Part shown: positions 1 through 7,261 of the stretch, one piece after another
Layout: each line of letters begins with the position of its first letter
How positions within the stretch are numbered: position 1 is the stretch's first letter
Assembly: GCA_964464175.1 (NCBI GenBank)
Contig: CAYXFD010000001.1
Span: 248,001-312,000, forward strand
Direction of reading: 5' to 3'
Origin: CAYXFD01 sp964464175
Lineage (GTDB): Bacteria > Cloacimonadota > Cloacimonadia > Cloacimonadales > JAJBBL01
Length of the DNA: 64,000 bases
Notes under the pieces: generated by a model
What the model was told of the DNA's origin: nothing
What the model saw: only the letters and a program-made list of their open reading frames with translations
Database searches by the model: none
Translations under genes and position numbers: made by a program

Positions 1-607
1 GATTAAAGGCAAAACTTCTTTCAACATGGATATTTCTGATAAAGCGGGGTGTCTTATCCATTTCAAAATCAAGATATATGGGAGCGCCGCTATCTTCATC
101 AAGCCAGACCGAACCGGTAAAAATAACATCCTTGTCATCCTGTCCGGCAGTTGTATAATTAACCTGATATTCCCTGCAGATAAAACCGTCGATGATCTGT
201 CTCTCTTCAGTCAATTTGATCCTGAGTTTATCCCCGATCTCCGTGAAAAATAACCCTTCCCGCTTCGGAGTATAGTCTTTCTGCATTAAACTCTCTACCA
301 TTCTGTCATTATCAGGATGATCGGATCCTTCGCCATCAGTCTTCTGCTCTTGTAAAATATTGATTATTCTTCCTTCCTCATCCAGTTGATGAAGGATAAT
401 AACATCACTATTCTGGATGATCTCTTCTGATTTGTCATCAACTGTTTCCATCTCCTGGCGAGTCTTTCCCGGTACTAAACCGAGATTAACCTCGGCAATA
501 ATCTGAGCTTTAAGCCAGAGCGAGTATTCTTCGTTGGAGAAGAGATTGGAAGTTATTAAGATTAGCAAAAGAACCAATGGAATGTAAATGTTAAGTTTCA
601 TTTTCAT
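1..607 (-). CDS. Exported protein of unknown function, 3' end cut by window
   Basis: Reading leftward from an ATG at 605-607, about 202 codons stay open to the window edge, so the C-terminus is missing. A purine-rich ribosome site (AAGGGAG) lies a few bases before the start. The first 25 residues look like a signal peptide: a short basic start (MKMK), a hydrophobic stretch (IPLVLLLILI), then SNLFSNEE as a plausible cleavage region. There is no lipobox cysteine. The mature part is acidic and hydrophilic and has no motif I recognise. A late segment (GSVWLDEDSGAPIYLDFEMD) recalls proteins that compare a modelled outcome with an input, but I assign no function. Coding is supported by the signal peptide and by the long open frame. 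Confidence 0.7.
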   Translation of the reverse strand, partial: MKMKLNIYIPLVLLLILITSNLFSNEEYSLWLKAQIIAEVNLGLVPGKTRQEMETVDDKSEEIIQNSDVIILHQLDEEGRIINILQEQKTDGEGSDHPDNDRMVESLMQKDYTPKREGLFFTEIGDKLRIKLTEERQIIDGFICREYQVNYTTAGQDDKDVIFTGSVWLDEDSGAPIYLDFEMDKTPRFIRNIHVERSFAFN

Positions 608-965
608 CTCCCTTCCTTGAGATTAGAACTTTTGCTTTCAACCTCTTTAAGCAGAGTATTTTGACAAGCTTTTTTCCCGGCTGCTGCCGAATAATCATTA
701 CTGAGGATTATGATAGTTATACCATAAGTTTACCAGAGAGTATCACTACAGTCGGCTCGAGCCGACTGTAGTGATACTCTCTGGTAAACCGGTGATATAC
801 CTCTGTTTTCTCAGCCCGAAAAAAGAGGAACAGGAGAGGGCAATTTCATGTTTTTACCGATGGGCAAGCCGCATTCTTTAAAGATGGATAGTAATAGCGG
901 ATTAATATTGACAGGCATTTCCTGTCCGGGAGAAGTTTGTCCAGCAAAGATATAGGAGAGGGGAG
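608..965. other. Divergent intergenic region
   Basis: This gap separates the exported-protein gene, transcribed leftward, from the AlkD-like gene, transcribed rightward. Apart from the palindrome at 728-789 it holds a TTGACA hexamer at 908-913 pointing at the AlkD-like gene, but no convincing -10 box follows at 16-18 bp. An AGGAGAGGGG ribosome site sits directly before position 966. I see no small gene. Confidence 0.5.
728..789. repeat. 62-bp perfect palindrome without spacer
   Basis: Two 31-base arms (728-758 and 759-789) are exact reverse complements with no spacer; the centre is GGCTC|GAGCC, which includes a CTCGAG. Symmetry stops abruptly on both sides (A727 against C790). It lies between two divergent genes, so it cannot terminate either one, and no T-run follows on either strand. 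It could be a cruciform-forming site, a regulator site or a small mobile palindromic element. A head-to-head assembly artefact is less likely, because the flanks differ, but cannot be excluded. Confidence 0.9.
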
Positions 966-1754
966 ATGAATAAAGCATTAGTGTTAAAGGAAATCCGCAA
1001 CTTTTTCGAGAAAAACAGCGATGAGGCAATTGTAAAGAAGTACAGCTGGTATTTTAAGGAGGGATATGATGCTTACGGTATTGATAAAGAAACGCTGAAG
1101 GAATTAACGGATCTTTTGATTGCTAAGCACTTCAGAGAATGGAGTTTAAAGGATATCTTCTCATTAGGTAATGAGCTGATGGCTTCCGGGAAATACGAGG
1201 AAGCGAGTTTAGTGATCGTCTTCCTGACTCTCTATAGAAACGAACATATCAAGTCAACGAAAAGGAAGAAGACCGATGAGAAGGGAGCAGGAGATTCGAT
1301 AGCTGCAATTGACAGAGAAGTATTCGAACGTCTCAAGTTCTGGTTTGATCAAGACATAAGAAATTGGGCTCATAGCGACGTGATATGTTCCGAACTGCTT
1401 TCTAAATTTTTAACGGCAGGGAGCATTGATCTATTCGCTTATGAATCATGGAAATCATCAGCATCGAAATGGACAAGGAGAGCGGTACCGGTCAGTATGA
1501 TAGCTCTGTTGAAGAGAGAAGACGATTACCGTTTTTTACTCGATTTCATCGATTCGCTGATGCTGGATAGCGAGAAGCCTGTCCAGCAGGGGTTGGGATG
1601 GTTTTTAAGAGAAACCTGGAAAAGAGAGCCTGAGCTTGTGGAAGATTACCTCATGAAATGGCGGCAGACTGCCCCGAGAGTAATATTTCAATATGCTACC
1701 GAGAAAATGGATAAAGAAAGAAGAGTAAGATTCCGGAGAGAAAAAAGTAAATAA
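966..1754 (+). CDS. DNA alkylation repair protein (AlkD-like HEAT-repeat family)
   Basis: 262 residues, predicted soluble. The AlkD family consists of HEAT-like helical repeats that wrap DNA and excise alkylated bases without flipping them. The opening (VKKYSWYFKEGYDAYGIDKE) and later blocks (NWAHSDVICSELL, RRAVPVSMIALLK, QQGLGWFLRETWKREPELV, ATEKM) follow the pattern of proteins annotated as DNA alkylation repair enzymes. The length is slightly above the usual 230 or so. A strong AGGAGAGGGG ribosome site lies just before the ATG. The next gene starts 60 bp downstream and may be co-transcribed. The family call is fairly firm; base specificity is not known, and several members of this family lack measurable glycosylase activity. 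Confidence 0.8.
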   Translation: MNKALVLKEIRNFFEKNSDEAIVKKYSWYFKEGYDAYGIDKETLKELTDLLIAKHFREWSLKDIFSLGNELMASGKYEEASLVIVFLTLYRNEHIKSTKRKKTDEKGAGDSIAAIDREVFERLKFWFDQDIRNWAHSDVICSELLSKFLTAGSIDLFAYESWKSSASKWTRRAVPVSMIALLKREDDYRFLLDFIDSLMLDSEKPVQQGLGWFLRETWKREPELVEDYLMKWRQTAPRVIFQYATEKMDKERRVRFRREKSK

Positions 1755-1814
1755 AACTTGATAAATATTGAGGGTACAAAAGAATAAGTTCTCAATGCGA
1801 TAGGAGTGAAGATT

Positions 1815-2273
1815 ATGGATAGAGAACAATTAACCGGATTACTGGAAATTGCCATACAGAGAGAAATCGAGGCGTATGACTTCTATACAAAAGTAGCTGC
1901 CTCCTTTAAGGATAAAGCTTTAGTTATGATATTTTCCGAGTTAGCCCAGGAAGAACAGAGCCACAGAAATCTTCTGGAAACATTTTTAACCCATCCGGAA
2001 AAGCATTTCGAGATCTCTGCTCCTGCCAGGGATTACAAATTGGCAGAAGAGACAGAACTGCCGGCATTATCCATTGAAATGAAACCGGCAGAAGCTTTCG
2101 CTCTGGCTATGAAAAAGGAACAGCAAGCAGCGGAGTTCTATCGCGATCTGGCAAACCGGACGATTGACGACGAGGTCAAAGATATCTGTTTGAATCTCGC
2201 AAATATGGAACTAAAACATAAGCAGAAGATCGAGAAAGCCTTTGTTGACGTAGCTTATGTAGAATCATTCTAA
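1815..2273 (+). CDS. Ferritin-like di-iron protein (rubrerythrin-type four-helix bundle)
   Basis: 152 residues. Two helical halves each carry glutamate and E-x-x-H ligand patterns: EIEAYDFYTKVA and ELAQEEQSHRNLL in the first, EQQAAEFYRDLA and NMELKHKQK in the second. This is the layout of ferritin-like/rubrerythrin domains that bind two irons. It has no rubredoxin tail. The start is taken as ATG 1815, because AGGAG at 1802-1806 sits eight bases upstream; an in-frame GTG at 1806 overlaps that site. A paralogue of similar length lies at 52933-53388 beside the oxidative-stress operon. A role in peroxide reduction or iron handling is likely but inferred from the family. Confidence 0.85.
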   Translation: MDREQLTGLLEIAIQREIEAYDFYTKVAASFKDKALVMIFSELAQEEQSHRNLLETFLTHPEKHFEISAPARDYKLAEETELPALSIEMKPAEAFALAMKKEQQAAEFYRDLANRTIDDEVKDICLNLANMELKHKQKIEKAFVDVAYVESF

Positions 2274-2287
2274 ACTATTGCTAATGA

Positions 2288-2382
2288 CGAGAGGATGGGA
2301 CTGGTGTCCCGGCTGGTCTGCAAAACCAGTAGCGGGCGGATAAAACCGTCTGTGGCAGGTTCGATTCCTGCCCTCTCAGCCA
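2288..2382 (+). tRNA. Selenocysteine-tRNA-like tRNA with cysteine anticodon GCA
   Basis: 95 nt including an encoded CCA. Acceptor: GAGAGG (2289-2294) pairs with CCTCTC (2372-2377), capped by a C2288/A2378 mismatch; G2379 is the discriminator. D-arm: GGGAC/GTCCC (2297-2301, 2306-2310), extended by a T-G wobble, with a 4-nt loop TGGT. Anticodon stem CTGGT/ACCAG with loop CTGCAAA (2318-2324), so the anticodon at 2320-2322 is GCA. The variable arm (2330-2354) forms an 8-bp stem 2332-2339/2346-2353 with wobbles. T-stem GCAGG/CCTGC with loop TTCGATT. Long D-stem, short D-loop, very long variable arm and G73 are tRNA-Sec hallmarks. Ordinary tRNA-Cys has a short variable loop and U73. The fold is firm; the amino acid it carries is not. 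Confidence 0.85.
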
Positions 2383-2477
2383 TTTATTATCAGGTTGCGG
2401 GGTATTTTTGCGCCAAGGATTTCAGTTAGAAGAAAAGATTTTAAAGATTGAATAAATGAAAGAGATGGAGGTTAAGT

Positions 2478-2894
2478 ATGAAAGTTATGCCGCATACTGA
2501 TGTACCGTTGGAAGATGTCAAAGTTGAAGGAGCAAAGGGGGTCAAGATCCGTTGGCTCATTTCACAGAAAGACAATGCACCCAACTTTGCCTTGAGACTA
2601 TTTGAAGTGGAAGTAGGAGGATTTACCCCTTACCATTCTCACAGCTTCGAACATGAAGTTTATGTCGTTGAAGGTGAGGGTGTATTTGTTACTGAGGAGA
2701 AAGAACACCCCTTCCAAAAGGGAGATATTATCTATGCCGATCCGGATCTGACCCATCAGTTTCGAAATGCCGGAAAAACGACATTGAAGTTTCTCTGTAT
2801 CGTACCATTGGACAACCCAAAACCGAAGCAGGAAGAAGAAAAGCCTTATAAAACAGTAAATCCTTTTGCTGCCGGGAAAGTCAATAACTGCTAA
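2478..2894 (+). CDS. Small cupin-domain protein
   Basis: 138 residues, a single cupin_2 barrel. The first metal motif is visible as HSHSFEHEVYVVEGEG at about residues 55-70 (two His, a Glu), and the second as DLTHQFRNAG near 93-102 with the usual His. A GGAGG ribosome site seven bases before the ATG fixes the start. The C-terminus is extended with a charged linker and ends in Asn-Asn-Cys. Small cupins of this sort are often sugar-phosphate isomerase-like or regulatory, but nothing here shows the substrate. It stands alone between the tRNA and a weak terminator. Confidence 0.85.
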   Translation: MKVMPHTDVPLEDVKVEGAKGVKIRWLISQKDNAPNFALRLFEVEVGGFTPYHSHSFEHEVYVVEGEGVFVTEEKEHPFQKGDIIYADPDLTHQFRNAGKTTLKFLCIVPLDNPKPKQEEEKPYKTVNPFAAGKVNNC

Positions 2895-2921
2895 GAGGAG
2901 CTTGATCTCTCTGTTTTTTTT
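2894..2921 (+). terminator. Weak intrinsic terminator after the cupin gene
   Basis: A 5-bp stem (AGAGG at 2894-2898 with TCTCT at 2908-2912, one G-T pair) is followed by G and eight T residues at 2914-2921. It starts at the cupin stop codon. The stem is short, so the U-run carries most of the support. Confidence 0.45.
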
Positions 2922-3044
2922 ATCTGATTATAGATCATTAACCGGAAACGTCCTGTTGGAACTCAGGGGTTTGTCCGTGGAGTATTCGTTTTCATAATTA
3001 AGCCGAAATATCAGAATAGGCAGTAAAACAAGACAGGAGCAAGA

Positions 3045-4103
3045 ATGAATAAAGAGCTACGAAAGTTTTTTACGGAGTTAGTGGAAGCCCCAAGCCCTTC
3101 CGGTTTCGAGCAGCCGGCTCAAGCTGTGTACCGTCGTTTTGTTAAAAAGTACACTGACGATATCAAAACAGATGTTCATGGAAATGTTATCGCTCTGAAA
3201 AAGGGTAAAGGAAAACTGAAAACCATGATCTGCGGACATGTTGATGAGATAGGGTTCATGATCAATTATATTGATAATGATGGTTATCTTTATGTCAGAC
3301 CCGTGGGTGGTATCGATGCGAATCTGCTGCCCGGATTACGAGTCAATATCTACGGTGGCAAAGGGGTCGTTCGAGGTGTGTTTGGCAAAAAAGCGATCCA
3401 TATGATGGATCAGGAAGAAAGGAACAAAGGTTCTAAACTTTCTGACCTCTGGATAGATATCGGAGCTTCCAATAAGAAGGAAGCAGAGAGACGGGTCGCT
3501 ATCGGTGATATTGTTACTTTTTCACCCGGACTGGAAGTGCTGCACAATGACATAATAACAACAAAGGCAACCGATAACAAAGTCGGAGTTTTTGTTGCCG
3601 GTGCAATTCTCCATTATCTGGCTAAGGAAGATATTGTCACAAATCTCTATTCGGTCTCTGCCGTTCAGGAGGAGATAGGGTTGAGAGGATCCCGGACCAG
3701 TGCTTACGGAATCGATCCCGATGTTGGAATTGCGATCGATGTTACGGTCACTTCTGACCATCCGGGAACCGATAAGAAAAAGATTGGAGATATTGCTATC
3801 GGAAAAGGTCCTGTCATAGCTGTCGGTCCGAATATCAATCCCAGGGTTTTTGAATTATTGAAGAAAGCAGCGAACAAAAAGAAGATCAAATTTCAGATAG
3901 AAGTCGAACCGGGTGGAACAGGAACCGATGCGAATACTATTCAGACAACCAGGGCAGGAGTGGCTACGGGACTGGTATGTATTCCCAACAGATATATGCA
4001 TTCACCGAATGAGGTTATCTCGCTCAAGGATCTGGAAGAGACTGCTTTACTTATTGTAGAATTTATCAAACTGATCGATGATAAGACAGACTTCATACCC
4101 TGA
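3045..4103 (+). CDS. M42 family metalloaminopeptidase
   Basis: 352 residues, cytoplasmic, the usual length for M42 (glutamyl aminopeptidase/FrvX/YsdC type; some members are annotated as endoglucanase M). The expected two-zinc ligands are all present: H65 in GHVDEIG, D177 in ATDNKVG, the catalytic pair E209-E210 in AVQEEIG, D232 in AIDVTVT and H319 near MHSPNE. These enzymes form large tetrahedral assemblies that trim peptides, consistent with a proteolytic, amino-acid-fermenting lifestyle. An AGGAGC ribosome site precedes the ATG. It is flanked by non-coding DNA on both sides, so it is probably monocistronic. Exact specificity (acidic or neutral residues) cannot be read from sequence. Confidence 0.93.
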   Translation: MNKELRKFFTELVEAPSPSGFEQPAQAVYRRFVKKYTDDIKTDVHGNVIALKKGKGKLKTMICGHVDEIGFMINYIDNDGYLYVRPVGGIDANLLPGLRVNIYGGKGVVRGVFGKKAIHMMDQEERNKGSKLSDLWIDIGASNKKEAERRVAIGDIVTFSPGLEVLHNDIITTKATDNKVGVFVAGAILHYLAKEDIVTNLYSVSAVQEEIGLRGSRTSAYGIDPDVGIAIDVTVTSDHPGTDKKKIGDIAIGKGPVIAVGPNINPRVFELLKKAANKKKIKFQIEVEPGGTGTDANTIQTTRAGVATGLVCIPNRYMHSPNEVISLKDLEETALLIVEFIKLIDDKTDFIP

Positions 4104-4397
4104 AGTTGAGTACAGGATCAATCAACTAAGCAGCAGATAATGCGTCTGTAAATCTCCTGTTTCGTGTTTAGATAACGTTTTAAGGGAAGACAAGATAAAC
4201 TGCCCAAGTCAGTAAAAATGTTACCTGTTAAGAAACAGCCTCATAGAAGAAGTAGGAGAAAGATAACAATAATCTACCCTGTTGTTGGTCAGAGTTATTA
4301 ATAATTTCTTGTAAGATAATGTCCAAACAACTTAACAATGATAATGGGATATTTTTACTTAAGCGGGTTGTACCGGATATTTCCCGAAGAGTGAGAA

Positions 4398-5168
4398 ATG
4401 ATAAAAGTTGAAGGATTGACGAAGGTTTTCAAAAAGCGAGACGGTTCTATCTTCAAGGCAGTAGATGAATTTTCCTTTGAAGCTGAGAGAGGTCAGATTG
4501 TTACTCTGCTGGGGGTTAATGGAGCCGGGAAAACGACAATGCTGCGTATGCTATCCACTGTTTTGAATCCCGATGGGGGAGAGGCTTTTTTGGGCGGTCA
4601 CAGTATTCGTACAGAGCCTGATAAAGTCAGGAGAGTGATCGGATTTTTATCCGGAGATACCGGTCTCTACAACAGACTGACTCCCCGGGAGATCCTGACT
4701 TATTTCGGGAAACTGTATGAAGTATCCGCAGTTGAGATCAAGAAGAGAATAGCTGAGATGGCAGATTTACTCGATATGCATGAATTTCTCGACAGAAAGG
4801 TTGATGTCCTTTCAACCGGGATGAAACAGAAGGTATCTATTTGCCGCTCCATAATACATAATCCCCCGATAATGATCTTCGATGAACCGACAGCCGGGCT
4901 GGACATATTAACAGCCAGAACTATCGTCTCCTTTATTCATAAATGCAAAGAAGACGGGAAATGCATACTTTTCTCAACCCACATTATGCGTGAAGCTGAA
5001 CGGATTGCCGACAAAATAGAAATGATCCATCAGGGCAGATTGCTGGCAGAGGGAGAATTGTCTGAGATTAGGGACGAGAGCGGTTTAGACGATTTAGACG
5101 ATATTTTTATTCATTATGTTAATCAATCCAGACTACTTTCGGAAAAGGTTGCAGCAGATGAGTATTAG
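4398..5168 (+). CDS. natA: ABC transporter ATP-binding protein, NatA-type
   Basis: 256 residues with one complete nucleotide-binding domain: Walker A GVNGAGKTT (about 39-47), Q-loop region near residues 78-85, signature LSTGMKQKV (about 139), Walker B IMIFDEPTAGLD (about 159) and the switch histidine in FSTHIM. It closely resembles the NatA subunit of sodium-export ABC systems and related ABC-2 exporters. It overlaps the following permease gene by 11 bp, so the two are translationally coupled. The C-terminal tail after residue 225 is variable. The symbol reflects family likeness; sodium as substrate is not proven. Confidence 0.85.
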   Translation: MIKVEGLTKVFKKRDGSIFKAVDEFSFEAERGQIVTLLGVNGAGKTTMLRMLSTVLNPDGGEAFLGGHSIRTEPDKVRRVIGFLSGDTGLYNRLTPREILTYFGKLYEVSAVEIKKRIAEMADLLDMHEFLDRKVDVLSTGMKQKVSICRSIIHNPPIMIFDEPTAGLDILTARTIVSFIHKCKEDGKCILFSTHIMREAERIADKIEMIHQGRLLAEGELSEIRDESGLDDLDDIFIHYVNQSRLLSEKVAADEY

Positions 5169-7155
5169 AAAGATCATCATTGTTTTCCGTAAAGAAATGC
5201 TTGATCTATTTCGAGACAAGCGAACAATAATAACCTCAATTGTCGTTCCGATCGTTCTCTATCCGGTCTTAATGATCGGTTTCAGCGCAGTATTATCGAG
5301 ACAAACGACGAAGCTCCACGAGCAGGAAGTCCTGATCTATATTGTCGATAATGCCCAGGACGAGTATTCTGAGACAGCAGTCGAAATACTGGAGGAGACT
5401 CCACGGATTCAATTCTATCAGCCAACAGATCATTATACAGAGCTTTTTGAGCAAAAGGTACTGCAGGCGATCGTTACCTTAGAGAGCGAGGAAGCAGCAG
5501 ACGGTTATTCATTTCTCAAAGCCAGGATAACCTACAGCCGTGTGGATGAACGGAGCGAGCATGCCTTTAACAGAATTAACGAAGCATTACAAAAACTGGA
5601 AACAGAGCTGATCGGCAGAAGGCTGCAAGAGATAAATATCTCCCAGGATTTGTTACAGGTCATCGAGATAGAATCAGATGATGTCGCAACCGAACAGCAA
5701 ACCCTGGGAATGATCCTGGCAAGAATTTTGCCCTATTTTCTGATTCTTGTGTCCATCAGCGGAGCATCAGTAGCAGCAGTTGATCTTGTTGCCGGAGAGA
5801 AGGAACGGGGTACCCTGGAAACGATCTTAGTCAGTGCAGCCCAGAGAAATGAACTGGTCTTAGGAAAATTTCTGGCTGTTATCTCAATTGCCCTGTTGAC
5901 GGTATTGTTGAATTTGATGAGCATTTTCTTCTCATTCAGGCATCTGATCTCTCAGGCAGCAGTAGAAACGACCATTGATATCCCCTTTGGCAGTCTTTTT
6001 CTCGTTCTGGTGCTCATGGTGCCGATGATCATCTTTTTTTCTGCTATTGTGTTTTCCTTCTCTACATATGCCCGGAACATGAAAGAGAGTTACAGTTATA
6101 CCCAACCCCTTTTGATAATCGCCATGATCTTGTCCTTTGTCAGTGCGGTACCGGCGATAGAGACTACTTTTGGTATGACCCTGATCCCGGTGATCAACGT
6201 CTCACTGATGATCAAGGATATTATGCTTGGTGATCTGAATCTTTTCCTGTTTCTTTCTACCCTCGTTTCGACCTGTATTTTGGTAGTTCTGGCGATCAGT
6301 TTTTCCATCTCTCTGTTTCATAAGGAAGCGATCCTTTTCCGGACAACCGAGGATACTCCGGTAAAAAAAGGGGGAAAGGGGGGCTTAAATATACTCACAC
6401 CCGGTTTTGCAGTATTGTTCTTTGTGGTGATACTACTGTTGTTCTTTTATTTGGGCACAAAATGGCAATCGCAGAATGCGGAAACCGGCTTGATCATGAC
6501 TTTAGTCTTGCTGGTTCTTGTCCCGACCCTCCTGCTGATCAAGTTGGGGAAATTGCGGTTAACAGACGTTCTGAGTCTGAAACCGACAAAAGCCATCAAC
6601 TATATAACTATTCTGCTTGCAGCCCTGCCGGTTTTCTTCTTAACAAGTTTACTCAGTCAGATTATTAATCTTATCTATCCCTATCCGGCAGATTATCTGG
6701 AGCGATTGCAGCAAGTTCTTTCTTTCGAAGGGAGATCATTTCTCTATATATTGTTTGTGATGGCTGTGTTACCGGGGATAACTGAAGAGGTAATGTTCCG
6801 CGGATATTTTATCAAAGCTTTCCGGGAGAAAGGGGTTTGGTTCTGCATTATTGCCAGCGCCATTCTCTTTGCCGTTCTGCATCTTGATATGTTCCGGCTC
6901 ATACCGGTTGCCGTAATAGGTATCTGGTTAGGTTACATCATGATCCGGACCGGAAATATACTGATACCGATTATCGCCCATACAACGAATAATGTTCTGG
7001 CTTATTCTTTCTTTACTTACGGAGAACATATTCCAGGCTTTCAGTACCTGCTGCAAGATGACCAGTTTGCCTGGTGGACAGCTTTACCGGCGTTAGTGAT
7101 CTTTTATTTTTTATGGAAGATATTTGACAGACAGAGTAAACCATTTAATCCATAG
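5158..7155 (+). CDS. ABC-2 permease (NatB-type) fused to a CPBP intramembrane protease
   Basis: 665 residues from ATG 5158, which overlaps the end of the ATPase gene; an upstream in-frame ATG at 5116 has no ribosome site. The first 400 residues form an ABC-2 permease: one N-terminal membrane helix (SIVVPIVLYPVLMIGF), a large soluble loop, then a helix cluster beginning near residue 195. From about residue 425 a second multi-helix domain carries the CPBP (Abi/CAAX-like) motifs: ITEEVMFRGYF (glutamate pair plus Arg), FAVLHLDMF (His) and AHTTNNV (His). Exporter permeases with this C-terminal domain are known in several phyla. The protease may process the exported substrate or an immunity target; that is inference. 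Confidence 0.85.
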   Translation: MSIRKIIIVFRKEMLDLFRDKRTIITSIVVPIVLYPVLMIGFSAVLSRQTTKLHEQEVLIYIVDNAQDEYSETAVEILEETPRIQFYQPTDHYTELFEQKVLQAIVTLESEEAADGYSFLKARITYSRVDERSEHAFNRINEALQKLETELIGRRLQEINISQDLLQVIEIESDDVATEQQTLGMILARILPYFLILVSISGASVAAVDLVAGEKERGTLETILVSAAQRNELVLGKFLAVISIALLTVLLNLMSIFFSFRHLISQAAVETTIDIPFGSLFLVLVLMVPMIIFFSAIVFSFSTYARNMKESYSYTQPLLIIAMILSFVSAVPAIETTFGMTLIPVINVSLMIKDIMLGDLNLFLFLSTLVSTCILVVLAISFSISLFHKEAILFRTTEDTPVKKGGKGGLNILTPGFAVLFFVVILLLFFYLGTKWQSQNAETGLIMTLVLLVLVPTLLLIKLGKLRLTDVLSLKPTKAINYITILLAALPVFFLTSLLSQIINLIYPYPADYLERLQQVLSFEGRSFLYILFVMAVLPGITEEVMFRGYFIKAFREKGVWFCIIASAILFAVLHLDMFRLIPVAVIGIWLGYIMIRTGNILIPIIAHTTNNVLAYSFFTYGEHIPGFQYLLQDDQFAWWTALPALVIFYFLWKIFDRQSKPFNP

Positions 7156-7261
7156 ATTTTGAACGAAACAGAAGCATTTAGGGTAAGACGAACCCGAAGA
7201 GACAGCTCTCTTTATGTTTCTTTGCTTTAACAACTGATTTTGCTGCTGGAGGATAATTATT

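Noticed and set aside
2281..2390. Ordinary tRNA-Leu or tRNA-Ser reading of the tRNA
   Set aside because: Shifting the loop to obtain CAA or a Ser anticodon breaks the anticodon stem; only GCA gives a 5-bp stem with T33 and a purine at 37.
5116..5157. Upstream start for the permease gene
   Set aside because: ATG 5116 has no ribosome site; ATG 5158 gives the normal coupled overlap.
7156..7261. Possible glmS ribozyme
   Set aside because: The expected core and its pseudoknot strands are not present, and the ribozyme is essentially restricted to other phyla.
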